Shown here piece by piece: positions 44,859 through 53,768 of a stretch of DNA of 64,000 nucleotides. A model generated the notes under the pieces. The model did no database searches. It saw only the letters and a list, made by a program, of their open reading frames with translations, and had not been told where the DNA came from. How positions within the stretch are numbered: the stretch's first letter is position 1; each line of letters starts with the position of its first letter. The position numbers and the translations under genes were made by a program. The DNA is from an uncultured Acetobacteraceae bacterium (lineage in GTDB: Bacteria; Pseudomonadota; Alphaproteobacteria; Acetobacterales; Acetobacteraceae), in NCBI GenBank assembly GCA_943912335.1, contig CALTUD010000021.1:1-64000 (forward strand), written 5' to 3'.

Positions 44859-46142
44859 GTGCGCGTGGGGGTGACCGGGTTGGCGCGCTCGGGCAAGACG
44901 GTGCTGCTGACGACGCTGGCGGCGACGCTGCTGGCGCGCGGCGCGCTGGGCGGGCGTGTGGTCTCGGCCCGGATCGCTCCTGCCGGCGCGGAGACGCTGC
45001 CGCGCTTCGATGTCGCGCGTCATCTGGCGGCGCTGGCGGCCGATCCGCCGCGCTGGCCGGATCGCACCAATGCCGTGTCTCTGCTGGCGCTCGATCTGAC
45101 CCTCGACGGCGGCCGCCTGCCCGACCGGCAGATCCGGCTGGAATTGCTGGATTATCCCGGCGAATGGCTACTGGACCTGCCGTTGCTGGACCTGTCGTTC
45201 GGCGACTGGTCGCGTCAGGTGATGGTGCGGCTGGAAGCCCGGTCGGTCCGCGCGCTCACGGAGCCGTTTCTGCGCTTCGCCACGGCGCTCCCTGCCGGTG
45301 CGGAGGCCGACGAGGCGCTGGTGGCGGCCGGGCATCGCCTCTACGTCTCGACGCTGGAAGCCTTGCGCGACCGGTTCGGCCTGTCCCTGCTGCAGCCTGG
45401 ACGCTTCCTGATGCCCGCCCCCGGCGAGGCGCCGCCTTGGAGCGTGTTCTTTCCGCTGGCCTCGTCCTCCTCGCTCGCCCGGTTGATGGAGCGCCGCTAC
45501 GAGCAGTATGTCGAGGCGACGCGGGACTCGCTGCTGTCGCCAGCCTTCGGGCGCATCGACCGTCTGGTGGTGATGGCCGATATTCTCGGCGCGCTGCATG
45601 CCGGGCCGGACGCCTTCGCGGACGCGCAGGCGGCTCTGGCGGCGGCGTCCGGGGCTTTGCGCTGGCAGGGCTCCTGGCTGCATGCCGTGGCCGCGCTCGC
45701 CCGCCTGCAATTGCCGCCGCGCGTGATCTCCCGCGTCTGCTACGCCGCCAGCAAGGCCGACCACGTGTCCGAGCGCCAGCGCGGCAATCTGGCCGCGCTG
45801 ATGGGCGCGCTCACCGACACGCCGCAGCGTCGCGGCCTGCGCACCGAGAACGGGGCCAGCAGTCTGGCCATCGCCTCGCTCCGCTGCACCGAGGATTTCG
45901 TCTGGACGCTGGAGGGCCATCCGGTGTCCGCCGTGCGCGGGCGCCGTCTGGGCGAGGACCGGATGACTCGCTCCTATCCCGGCGAGGTGCCGGACCGGGC
46001 GCCGGGGCCGGACTTCTGGCAGCATCCGTTTCTGGCGTTGCCCGTGTTCGAGCCGCCCGTGCTCGCCGATGGCGGGCGCAACGGCGTGCCGAATATCGGC
46101 ATCGACGCTTTGCTGGAAACGCTGCTGGGGGATCTGCTGTGA
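44859..46142 (+). CDS. ycjX: YcjX-like P-loop GTPase-type protein (DUF463)
   Basis: A 427-residue predicted nucleotide-binding protein. It has the P-loop VTGLARSGKTVLLTTLAATL immediately after the start and later LLDYPGEWLLDLPLLDLSF (about 98-116), a Walker-B/switch-like segment typical of the YcjX family. The C-terminal half includes YAASKADHVSERQRGNL and ends PNIGIDALLETLLGDLL, both strongly conserved in YcjX. The GTG at 44859 is the first usual start; the frame is open a further 60 bp upstream and a CTG start cannot be excluded. In enterobacteria ycjX pairs with ycjF and is envelope-stress-induced; here it overlaps the DUF697 gene the same way. Confidence 0.9.
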   Translation: MRVGVTGLARSGKTVLLTTLAATLLARGALGGRVVSARIAPAGAETLPRFDVARHLAALAADPPRWPDRTNAVSLLALDLTLDGGRLPDRQIRLELLDYPGEWLLDLPLLDLSFGDWSRQVMVRLEARSVRALTEPFLRFATALPAGAEADEALVAAGHRLYVSTLEALRDRFGLSLLQPGRFLMPAPGEAPPWSVFFPLASSSSLARLMERRYEQYVEATRDSLLSPAFGRIDRLVVMADILGALHAGPDAFADAQAALAAASGALRWQGSWLHAVAALARLQLPPRVISRVCYAASKADHVSERQRGNLAALMGALTDTPQRRGLRTENGASSLAIASLRCTEDFVWTLEGHPVSAVRGRRLGEDRMTRSYPGEVPDRAPGPDFWQHPFLALPVFEPPVLADGGRNGVPNIGIDALLETLLGDLL

Positions 46143-47158
46143 GCGACGAACCAGGGATCGCGCCGGAGCCGTTCCGGCCGTCGCCCCGGATCGAGACCGA
46201 AGGGGCGGAGCCGCGCAGGACGGGGCAGGCGCAGGACGATGCCGTCGCCTCCGGCAGGAGCCGGGCCGGCAGCGGCCCCGCCTTCGCCGAACCGGAGCAG
46301 CCCCGCCCGTCGCCCCGGATCGAGCAGGAAGCCGCGCTGGCCGCGCGCCTGTCGCTCGCGGCACCCGGCCTGCCGGAAACGCTCGCGGTGCCGGTCGATC
46401 CCGGCTGGGGCATGCCGACCCTGGTGCTGAGCGGTTTCTCCGTGCTGGCGCTCGGTCTGGCCGGATTGCAGACCGGGAACTTCGTCGCCGAGCAGTTCCA
46501 CCGTTCCGCCATTCTCGGCTGGGTGACGCTGGCCGTGGCGGTGAGTGGATTCGGGCTGGTTCTGGCCGGGATCTGGCGCGAGCTGCGTGCGGTGATGCGT
46601 CTGCGCAGTGTCGATTGCCTCCGCGCCGCCCTGGCCGGGACCGACGCCGTCGCCCGCGTCGACGCGGCGCGGCACTGGCTGGCGATGGTGGACGGCGGCG
46701 CGTCGCTGCGCCCGGCTCTGGATGCCCTGAACGATCCGGACGCGGTTCTGCCGCTGCTGCGGGCCGGTGTGGAAACGCGGCTGCGGCGCGAGGCCGATGC
46801 GCTGGGGCGTCGCGCGGCCATGGGCGTGGTGGCCGGCATGGCAGCGACGCCTGCGCCGTCCCTGGTTGTCCTGCTGGTGAGCTGGCGGGGTCTGCGTCTG
46901 ATCCGTCAGGTGGCGACGCTCTACGGGATGCGTCCCGGCCTGCTCGGCACGCTGGGGCTGCTGCGACGGACCGCGGGCGCCGCGACCGCGACCGCCGTGA
47001 CCGAGGTCGCGATCAACAGCGCCGCCCATGCGCTGCTGAGCACGCCGCTCCTGAGCCATCTGGCCGGGGAGATGGCCGGGGGCGCTGTCGCCGCGCGACG
47101 CATGGTGGTGCTGGGACGGGCGGCTGCGGTCGCGTGTACGCCGTTGCCGCCGGAATAG
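46139..47158 (+). CDS. YcjF-like DUF697/TIGR01620 membrane protein
   Basis: A 339-residue protein with a long acidic/proline-rich N-terminal tail (about 1-85), then two membrane helices (about 98-120 and 130-152) and a C-terminal DUF697 domain with RAAMGVVAGMAATPAPSLVV and EVAINSAAHALLSTPLLSHL. This is the layout of E. coli YcjF, the partner of YcjX. The GTG at 46139 overlaps the ycjX stop (GTGA), showing translational coupling. The N-tail contains two near-identical RPSPRIE segments. Its role is unknown; an envelope-stress function is inferred from YcjXF. Confidence 0.85.
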   Translation: MSDEPGIAPEPFRPSPRIETEGAEPRRTGQAQDDAVASGRSRAGSGPAFAEPEQPRPSPRIEQEAALAARLSLAAPGLPETLAVPVDPGWGMPTLVLSGFSVLALGLAGLQTGNFVAEQFHRSAILGWVTLAVAVSGFGLVLAGIWRELRAVMRLRSVDCLRAALAGTDAVARVDAARHWLAMVDGGASLRPALDALNDPDAVLPLLRAGVETRLRREADALGRRAAMGVVAGMAATPAPSLVVLLVSWRGLRLIRQVATLYGMRPGLLGTLGLLRRTAGAATATAVTEVAINSAAHALLSTPLLSHLAGEMAGGAVAARRMVVLGRAAAVACTPLPPE

Positions 47159-47161
47159 ATA

Positions 47162-47275
47162 TTCTTTCTTGAAAGAAAGAACCAAAGAACTTTCGTCCGT
47201 TGAAGCATGGACGAGCCGGTTCTTCGCCACAAACGAATAAAAGTCTTTTCGCTTCTTTTTTTTCAGAAAAAGAAG
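47162..47275 (+). repeat. Two-hairpin intergenic repeat, copy C
   Basis: The left palindrome (47162-47181) has arms TTCTTTCTT/AAGAAAGAA. The right one (47252-47275) has arms CTTCTTTTTTT/AGAAAAAGAAG with one mismatch. CCAAAGAACTTTCGTCCGTT follows the left hairpin and ACGAATAAAAGTCTTTTCG precedes the right one. It fills almost all of the gap between the DUF697 gene (stop 47158) and the Nudix gene (start 47301), so it may end transcription of the former. Confidence 0.88.
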
Positions 47276-47300
47276 ATTCCTGCCCTTCCGGAGCGCACCG

Positions 47301-47903
47301 ATGACCCTGTCATTCCCCGAGATAGACGTCACCGGACGCACGATGCTGTCCGAAGCGTTCCGCAAGCTCGAGCGCATCGAATTCCGCCAGAAGGACGGGA
47401 AGGAACAGATTCTCGACCGCGAGGTCTACCATAACGGGCCCGGCGCCGCCGTTCTACCGTACGATCCGTCGCGCGGCACGATCCTGCTGGTGCGCCAGCT
47501 TCGCATCGCAGCCCATCTGAACGGCGATCCGGCCTACATGACCGAACTCTGCGCCGGCATGGTGGACGAGGGCGACGCGCCGGAACGCACGGTGGAGAAA
47601 GAGGCCCTGCAGGAGCTGGGCTATCGTCTGCACGACATCGAACCGGCTTTCGTGCTCTACATGAATCCCGGCAGCACCACGGAGAAGGTGCATCTGTTCA
47701 CCACGCATTACGGCGAGCACGATCGCGTCGCGGCCGGCGGCGGGCTGGACGAGGAAGGCGAACGCATCCGCATTCTGGAGCCGACCCTGGACGAGGCGCT
47801 GTCGATGATGCGCGACGGCAGCATCACCGATGCGAAGACGATCGTCCTGCTGCAGCATGCGGCCTTGACGCGATCCGGCCGTCCTGGGGACGCCGGATCG
47901 TGA
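47301..47903 (+). CDS. Nudix hydrolase (NudK-like, GDP-mannose/ADP-ribose)
   Basis: A 200-residue Nudix hydrolase. The Nudix box is GMVDEGDAPERTVEKEALQ followed by ELGY. Compared with the consensus G-x5-E-x7-R-E-U-x-E-E-x-G-U it has Asp for the first Glu, Lys for Arg and Gln for one of the paired Glu residues. Flanking stretches (AAVLPYDPSRGTILLVRQLR, then VLYMNPGSTTEKVHLFTTHY) fit the NudK group, which hydrolyses GDP-mannose. Such an enzyme could recycle the mannose donor used by the glycan cluster, but that is speculation. GGAG precedes the ATG by 7 nt. The stop overlaps the next gene. Confidence 0.82.
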   Translation: MTLSFPEIDVTGRTMLSEAFRKLERIEFRQKDGKEQILDREVYHNGPGAAVLPYDPSRGTILLVRQLRIAAHLNGDPAYMTELCAGMVDEGDAPERTVEKEALQELGYRLHDIEPAFVLYMNPGSTTEKVHLFTTHYGEHDRVAAGGGLDEEGERIRILEPTLDEALSMMRDGSITDAKTIVLLQHAALTRSGRPGDAGS

Positions 47904-48313
47904 ACGTTCCAAACGGCTTCGGGACCGTCACGCCCTATGTCCTCGTCGATGGCGTGGACGCGTATGCGTGGTTTCTCCAGGATGCCTTCGGCGCGGAGGA
48001 GACCGGCCGCAGGGTCCTTCCGGATGGGCGGATCGGCAACTGCCAGCTTCGTTTCTCCGGAACGACCATCATGCTCAGCGAGGCATCGGAGGTGTTTCCG
48101 GCAAGCCGTGCTGCGTTCTATCTGTTCGTGTCCGACGCCGATGCGGCGATGCGTCGGGCGGAACGTGCCGGTGCGATCCGGGTCATGGACGTCGCCGACA
48201 TGCCTTATGGCGACAGGCAGGGCGGCGTGCGCGATCCTGCCGGGACGCTCTTGTGGGTGTCGCAGCGCATGACGACCGCGCCCTATTTTCCGCCGGCCGC
48301 GACGGCGTCGTGA
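47900..48313 (+). CDS. VOC/glyoxalase-fold protein (PhnB-like)
   Basis: A 137-residue protein of the vicinal oxygen chelate superfamily: FGTVTPYVLVDGVDAYAWFL at the start, a central AFYLFVSDADAAMRRAERAG and MPYGDRQGGVRDPAGTLLWV near the end, the usual two beta-alpha-beta-beta units. The closest type is PhnB-like, where the metal site is often lost, so a lyase function is unlikely to be assigned safely. The GTG start overlaps the Nudix stop (GTGA), so the two are coupled. Confidence 0.82.
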   Translation: MNVPNGFGTVTPYVLVDGVDAYAWFLQDAFGAEETGRRVLPDGRIGNCQLRFSGTTIMLSEASEVFPASRAAFYLFVSDADAAMRRAERAGAIRVMDVADMPYGDRQGGVRDPAGTLLWVSQRMTTAPYFPPAATAS

Positions 48314-48361
48314 GCCGGACCGAATTCGAAACCACCTTCATCCCATTTCGAGAGTTTCTGC

Positions 48362-51025
48362 ATGGCTGAGCCGAACACAGCGGATCGAACCGATCGCGAC
48401 GCCCGGACCGACACCGGCTTCGTGGTCGTGCGGGGCGCGCGGCAGAACAATCTCGCCGATGTGGACGTCGATGTTCCGCGCGACCGGTTCGTGGTGTTCA
48501 CCGGCGTGTCCGGCTCCGGCAAGTCCTCGCTCGCCTTCGGCACGCTTTATGCGGAATCGCAGCGGCGCTATCTGGAATCCGTCGCCCCCTATGCGCGCCG
48601 GCTGATCGATCAGGCCGGCGTTCCGGAAGTCGACCGCATCGACGGATTGCCGCCGGCTGTCGCCCTGCAACAGCAGCGCGGCACGCCCACGGCGCGCTCC
48701 TCGGTCGGCAGCGTCACCACCCTGTCCAGCCTCGTGCGCATGCTCTACTCGCGCGCCGGCACCTATCCCGCCGATCAGCCGATGCTGTACGCGGAGGATT
48801 TCTCGCCCAACACGGTGCAGGGCGCCTGCCCGGATTGCCACGGTCTCGGCCGGATCTACGACGCCACCGAAGCGACCATGGTGCCGGACCCGTCGCTCAC
48901 CATTCGCGAACGCGCCATCGCCTCCTGGCCGCCCGCCTGGCACGGGCAGAATCTGCGCGATATCCTGGTCTCGATGGGCTACGACATCGATGTGCCCTGG
49001 CGCGATCTGTCGCGCAAGGATCGCGACTGGATCCTGTTCACCGAGGAATCGCCGACGGTTCCGGTCTATGCCGGGCTGACGCCCAAGCAGACGCGTGACG
49101 CGCTGCGGCGCCAGGCGGAGCCGAGCTACCAGGGCACCTATACCGGCGCGCGACGCTACGTTCTGGAAACCTTCGCCAATTCCAAGAGCGCGATGATGAA
49201 GAAGCGTGTGGCGCGCTACATCATCGGCCGGGATTGTCCCGCCTGCGGCGGCAAGCGCCTGAAGCCGGAAGCCCTGTCCGTCACCTTCGCCGGCCACGAT
49301 ATCGCCGGCCTGGGTGCGCTGCCGTTCTCCGAACTGTGCGACCTGTTCACACCGATCGCGCGCGGCGAATTCGGCGCCGAGGTTCCGGACGGTGTCGTTC
49401 TGGACAAGAAGAAACGCGCCGATGCCGTTTCCAGGCGCGTCGCCGCGGGCGGCTCGGCGCACGATTCCGCGCCCGATATCCGGCGCACGCCGAACCTGTC
49501 CGGCGAGAAGCGTCTGGCCGCGAAACGTCTGGCGGAAGAGCTGCTGGAACGGCTGCATCCGTTGATCGATCTCGGTCTCGGCTATCTGTCGCTCGATCGC
49601 GCCACGCCTACTTTGTCCTCCGGCGAGATGCAGCGCCTGCGTCTGGCGACGCAGCTTTCCTCGCATCTGTTCGGCGTGGTCTATGTTCTTGACGAGCCCT
49701 CCGCCGGTCTGCATCCGGCCGACGATGCGGCGCTGCTGACGATTCTCCGTCGTCTGCGCGAAGCCGGGAATTCCTTGTTCGTGGTCGAGCACAATCTCGA
49801 TCTGATCCGGAACGCGGATTGGATCGTCGATGTCGGCCCCGCCGCCGGCACGGGCGGCGGACGTGTTCTGTACAGCGGGCCGATCGCCGGTCTTGCCGAT
49901 GTGCCGGACTCCGCCACGCGCCGCTATCTGTTCGATCCGCCGCGCGCCGCCGCACGCGCGGCGCGCACGCCGAGCGGCTGGCTGAAACTGACCGGCATCA
50001 GGCGCAACACGCTGCACGGGCTCGACGTGTCGTTTCCGCTGGGCTGCTTCACCGCCGTGACCGGCGTGTCCGGCTCGGGCAAATCCACCCTGGTCAGCCA
50101 GGCCCTGCCCGATCTGGTCGGCGAGCGCCTGGGCCAGAGCGCGCCTGCGGAAGACGCGGAGGACGACGCGCTTCTGCTCGACACGCCCGATCCGGTCACG
50201 GAAGGGCGCGTGACGGGCGATCTCGGCGGCATAAGGCGCGTGGTGCGGGTCGACCAGAAGCCGATCGGCCGCACGCCGCGCTCCAACCTCGCCACCTATA
50301 GCGGCCTGTTCGACCATGTGCGCCGGTTGTTCGCCGCCACGCCGCTGGCGCGCAAGCGGCGCTATGGGCCGGGCCGGTTCTCCTTCAACGTTGCCGAGGG
50401 CCGCTGCCCGGTTTGCGAGGGCGAAGGCTCGGTGATGGTGGAGCTGTTGTTTCTGCCCAGCGTCTATGCGCCCTGCTCCGCGTGCGGCGGCACGCGCTTC
50501 AACCCGGAAACGCTGGAGGTGGACTGGAACGGCCACAGCATCGCCGACGTGTTGCAGATGACGGTGGACCATGCCTGCACCGTGTTCCGCGACGAACCGC
50601 CGGTCGCGCGGGCGCTCGACCTGCTGCGCGAGATCGGCCTCGGCTATCTGCGTCTGGGCCAGCCGGCCACGGAACTGTCGGGCGGCGAGGCGCAGCGCGT
50701 GAAGCTGGCCACCGAACTGCAACGCGCACAGCGCGGCGACACGCTGTATGTGCTGGACGAGCCGGCTTCGGGCCTGCACCCCGCCGATGCAGACCGGCTG
50801 ATGCGCCATCTGCATGGGCTGGTGGAGGCCGGCAACACGGTGGTGGTGGTGGAACACACCATGCGCCTGATCGCGCAGACCGATTGGGTGATCGATCTGG
50901 GCCCCGGCGCCGGGGAGGCGGGCGGGCGGATCGTCGCCAGCGGGCCGCCCGAATTGGTGGCGCAGCGAAAAGAGAGCCAGACCGCGCCGTTTCTGGCCGC
51001 CGCGTTGCACGCCCCGGAGGGGTGA
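48362..51025 (+). CDS. UvrA2-like ABC ATPase without UvrB-binding domain
   Basis: An 887-residue excinuclease-UvrA-family protein. It has two ABC modules, with Walker A GVSGSGKSSLAFGTLYAE (about residues 42-59) and GVSGSGKSTLVSQALP in the second half, and ABC signatures LSSGEMQRLRLATQL and LSGGEAQRVKLATELQ. Zinc-type Cys pairs are present in CPDCHGLG, CPACGGKR, CPVCEGEG and CSACGGTR. Between VGSVTTLSSLVRMLYSRAGT and the CPDC motif only about 30 residues remain, so the UvrB-binding domain and half of the first zinc module are missing. This is the UvrA2/DrrC type, linked to drug or DNA-damage tolerance, not standard UvrA. Confidence 0.9.
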   Translation: MAEPNTADRTDRDARTDTGFVVVRGARQNNLADVDVDVPRDRFVVFTGVSGSGKSSLAFGTLYAESQRRYLESVAPYARRLIDQAGVPEVDRIDGLPPAVALQQQRGTPTARSSVGSVTTLSSLVRMLYSRAGTYPADQPMLYAEDFSPNTVQGACPDCHGLGRIYDATEATMVPDPSLTIRERAIASWPPAWHGQNLRDILVSMGYDIDVPWRDLSRKDRDWILFTEESPTVPVYAGLTPKQTRDALRRQAEPSYQGTYTGARRYVLETFANSKSAMMKKRVARYIIGRDCPACGGKRLKPEALSVTFAGHDIAGLGALPFSELCDLFTPIARGEFGAEVPDGVVLDKKKRADAVSRRVAAGGSAHDSAPDIRRTPNLSGEKRLAAKRLAEELLERLHPLIDLGLGYLSLDRATPTLSSGEMQRLRLATQLSSHLFGVVYVLDEPSAGLHPADDAALLTILRRLREAGNSLFVVEHNLDLIRNADWIVDVGPAAGTGGGRVLYSGPIAGLADVPDSATRRYLFDPPRAAARAARTPSGWLKLTGIRRNTLHGLDVSFPLGCFTAVTGVSGSGKSTLVSQALPDLVGERLGQSAPAEDAEDDALLLDTPDPVTEGRVTGDLGGIRRVVRVDQKPIGRTPRSNLATYSGLFDHVRRLFAATPLARKRRYGPGRFSFNVAEGRCPVCEGEGSVMVELLFLPSVYAPCSACGGTRFNPETLEVDWNGHSIADVLQMTVDHACTVFRDEPPVARALDLLREIGLGYLRLGQPATELSGGEAQRVKLATELQRAQRGDTLYVLDEPASGLHPADADRLMRHLHGLVEAGNTVVVVEHTMRLIAQTDWVIDLGPGAGEAGGRIVASGPPELVAQRKESQTAPFLAAALHAPEG

Positions 51026-51064
51026 CGCTGGACGGATCGCAACGGAGCGTCCCAAATCGGTCTC

Positions 51065-52513
51065 ATGACCATGGCCGCGACCCCGCCCCCGGCGCCGGAG
51101 ACTCCGGATCGGGCCGATCTGATCCTGGTCGGGGCGGGTCTGTCCGGGGCGGCGTTTCTGGTTCATCTGCTGCGCGACCATCCCGCCCTGCGCGGGCGCG
51201 TGCTGGTGATCGAACCGGGGCGGCGTCTCGGTGCGGGGCTCGCCTACGGCACCTGCGACCCGGCGCACCGGGTCAATGTGGCAGCCGGGCGCATGTCGCT
51301 GTTTCCCGACCAACCGGGCCATTTCGCCGACTGGCTGTCCCGCACCGGCGCGGCCGTGCCCGACCGGGAGGCGCTGGGCGCGGACGGGTCGCTGCATCCG
51401 AGGCGGGCGCTGTTCGGCCGCTACGTGCACGAGACCGTCTCGGCGCAGATCGCGGACACGCCGCTGGAGGTGATGCGGCTGCGTGCCCGCGCCCTGTCCG
51501 CCGAACGCGTGCCGGAGGGCTGGGTGCTGACGCTGGACGATGGCGCGCGCTGGCTGGCGCCGCTGGCGGTGCTGGCGGTGGGCCACAGTGCGCCCGCGCT
51601 GCCCGGCCCGCTGCGGTCCCTGTCCGTCGATCCCCGTCTGGTCGCCGATCCCTGGGTGCGCGACGCCCTGGCCGGGATCGGCGCCGACGATGCGGTGCTG
51701 GTGGCGGGCACCGGACTGACCGGCTGCGACGTGGTGGCGAGTCTGCGCGCGCGGGGGCATCGCGGGCGGATCTTCATGGTGTCCCGTCGTGGTCTGCTGC
51801 CGCGCCCGCGCACGCCCTTGCCGGTGGAAAGTTTCGGCCGGTTCGACGAATGGCCGGCAGCGACGGCGCTCGCCCTGCTGCGACGCGTACGTGCCGCCGT
51901 GGCAGAGGCGACGGGGCGCGGCCGGCCGTGGGAGGACGTGATCGCGGCGCTGCGCAACCAGGCGCGGGTGGTCTGGGGCGCGCTGCCGGTCGCCGAGAAA
52001 CAACGGCTGCTGCGCCATGTGCGGCCGTTCTGGGATGTGCATCGCTTCCAGTGCGCGCCGCAGATCGACCGGGTGATCGCGGACGGACGGGAGGCGGGCT
52101 GGTTGACCGTGCGGGCCGGGAGCCTCCTGGACGTCCAGGCGGATAGCGCGTCGGATGGCGAAGTGATCACGGTGCGGATCGGGCGGCGCGGCGGCGGGAT
52201 CGACGTCGTGCGGGTGGCGTCGGTGGTGAACTGCACCGGCCCCGGTCATCGCTCGGTGGTGGATGCCCATCCCCTGCTGCGCGCCTTGGCCGGGCGGGGC
52301 GCGCTGCGGGCGGACCCGTGCCGTCTCGGCATCGACGTGGATGGGGAGAGCCGCGTGCTGGATCGCGATGGCGCCCCCTCGCCCGGCCTGTTCGTCGCCG
52401 GGCCGCTCGCGCGCGGCACCCATGGCGAGCTGATGGGTCTGCCGCAGGTGGCGCTGCAACCGCGCGACGTGGCCGCCTCGGTGGCGGCGATCTGGCCGCG
52501 GCGGAGGCCGTGA
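51065..52513 (+). CDS. FAD/NAD(P)-binding oxidoreductase
   Basis: A 482-residue flavoprotein. The N-terminal dinucleotide site is DLILVGAGLSGAAFLVHLL, followed by VLVIEPGRRLGAGLAYGTCD and NVAAGRMSLFPDQPGHFADW, the signature of the FAD-NAD(P)-binding family that includes E. coli YdhS. A second nucleotide site, DAVLVAGTGLTGCDVVASLR, lies near residue 210. YdhS-like proteins are of unknown substrate. It follows the UvrA2 gene by 39 bp and precedes rodA on the same strand. Confidence 0.88.
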   Translation: MTMAATPPPAPETPDRADLILVGAGLSGAAFLVHLLRDHPALRGRVLVIEPGRRLGAGLAYGTCDPAHRVNVAAGRMSLFPDQPGHFADWLSRTGAAVPDREALGADGSLHPRRALFGRYVHETVSAQIADTPLEVMRLRARALSAERVPEGWVLTLDDGARWLAPLAVLAVGHSAPALPGPLRSLSVDPRLVADPWVRDALAGIGADDAVLVAGTGLTGCDVVASLRARGHRGRIFMVSRRGLLPRPRTPLPVESFGRFDEWPAATALALLRRVRAAVAEATGRGRPWEDVIAALRNQARVVWGALPVAEKQRLLRHVRPFWDVHRFQCAPQIDRVIADGREAGWLTVRAGSLLDVQADSASDGEVITVRIGRRGGGIDVVRVASVVNCTGPGHRSVVDAHPLLRALAGRGALRADPCRLGIDVDGESRVLDRDGAPSPGLFVAGPLARGTHGELMGLPQVALQPRDVAASVAAIWPRRRP

Positions 52514-52616
52514 CCGCCGATCGGACGCGGCGTCGGCGGAACGATCGGGCCCGCTCGCACCTTGGTGCCAACCTTGGTGATAGACTCGTGCGCGGCGCCA
52601 CGGCATCTGTGCGCGC

Positions 52617-53768
52617 ATGATCACCGAGAAACGCCTTCTGCGCGCGGAGCCGAGCTTCCGGTTCCTGGCCAAGCTGTGGCGGGTCAGCTGGCTCTACGTG
52701 CTGCTGATCTGCGTTCTGGCGGGGGTGGGCTACGGCGCGCTGTATTCCGCCGGCGGCGGCTCGGCCAAGCCGTTCGCGGGTCCGCAGAGCCTGCGCTTCG
52801 GCTTCGGCCTGGTGCTGATGCTGGGCGTGGCGATGCTGAGCCCGCGCGTGCTGGCACGTCTGGCCTGGCCGCTCTACGGCCTGTCCCTGCTGCTGCTGGC
52901 CGCCGTTCTGCATATGGGCCATGTCGGCAAGGGCGCGGAACGCTGGCTGATCATCGGCGGCATGCAGGTGCAGCCTTCCGAGTTCGCCAAGATCGCCCTG
53001 GCGCTGGTTCTGGCTGCCTGGTTCCACCGCGCCGGGCACAAGCGCATGGGCAATCCGCTGTTCCTGGTCCCGCCGGCGATCCTGGTGCTGCTGCCGGTGG
53101 GTCTGGTGCTGAAGGAGCCCAATCTGGGCACGGCGGTGATCATCGCCGCGGTGGGCGCGTCCATCTTCCTGGCCGCCGGGATGCGTCTGTGGCAGATCGC
53201 GCTTCTGGTGGCGCCGATCCCCTTTCTGGGCAAGTTCGCCTACTCCCATCTGCACGACTACCAGAAGGCGCGCATCACCACCTTCCTGCATCCCGAGAGC
53301 GACCCGCTCGGCGCCGGCTACAACATCATCCAGAGCAAGATCGCCCTCGGCTCGGGCGGCATGTGGGGCCAGGGCTATCTGCACGGCACCCAGGGGCAGC
53401 TCAACTTCCTGCCGGAGAAGCAGACCGACTTCATTTTCACCATGATCGCCGAGGAATGGGGGCTGGTGGGCGGGCTGACGGTGATGGGGTTGCTGCTGCT
53501 GATCATCATGGGCGGGATGCTGATGTCGATGCGCTGCAAGCACCAGTTCGGCCGGCTGCTCGGGCTCGGCATCTCGATGAACTTCTTTCTCTACTGCGTC
53601 GTGAACCTGAGCATGGTGATGGGGGCGATCCCGGTGGGCGGCGTGCCGCTGCCGCTGATCTCCTATGGCGGATCGGCCATGCTGACGGTGATGTTCGGCT
53701 TCGGGCTGCTGCTTTCCGTCTACGTGCATCGCGACGCGTCGTTCGGCGAGAACGAGGGCAACGCTTGA
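52617..53768 (+). CDS. rodA: RodA (elongasome peptidoglycan glycosyltransferase)
   Basis: SEDS-family glycan polymerase (383 residues, ten helices) that works with PBP2. Family marks are GAERWLIIGGMQVQPSEFAK (about 102-121), KEPNLGTAVII, the extracellular loop FLPEKQTDFIFTMIAEEWGL with the catalytic Asp, and PLPLISYGGSAML near the C-terminus. It sits about 8.8 kb from mrdA, its normal direct neighbour. Its stop overlaps a TTG start of the following gene. Confidence 0.96.
   Translation: MITEKRLLRAEPSFRFLAKLWRVSWLYVLLICVLAGVGYGALYSAGGGSAKPFAGPQSLRFGFGLVLMLGVAMLSPRVLARLAWPLYGLSLLLLAAVLHMGHVGKGAERWLIIGGMQVQPSEFAKIALALVLAAWFHRAGHKRMGNPLFLVPPAILVLLPVGLVLKEPNLGTAVIIAAVGASIFLAAGMRLWQIALLVAPIPFLGKFAYSHLHDYQKARITTFLHPESDPLGAGYNIIQSKIALGSGGMWGQGYLHGTQGQLNFLPEKQTDFIFTMIAEEWGLVGGLTVMGLLLLIIMGGMLMSMRCKHQFGRLLGLGISMNFFLYCVVNLSMVMGAIPVGGVPLPLISYGGSAMLTVMFGFGLLLSVYVHRDASFGENEGNA

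Noticed and set aside
44744..47158. An 804-residue protein ending in the DUF697 domain
   Set aside because: The first 465 residues are ycjX read in the wrong frame; the real gene starts at GTG 46139 with a GTGA overlap.
48338..52672. A 1444-codon minus-strand open frame opposite the UvrA2 and oxidoreductase genes
   Set aside because: Antisense shadow of two clear plus-strand genes, with His/Gln/Arg-rich composition and no domain.
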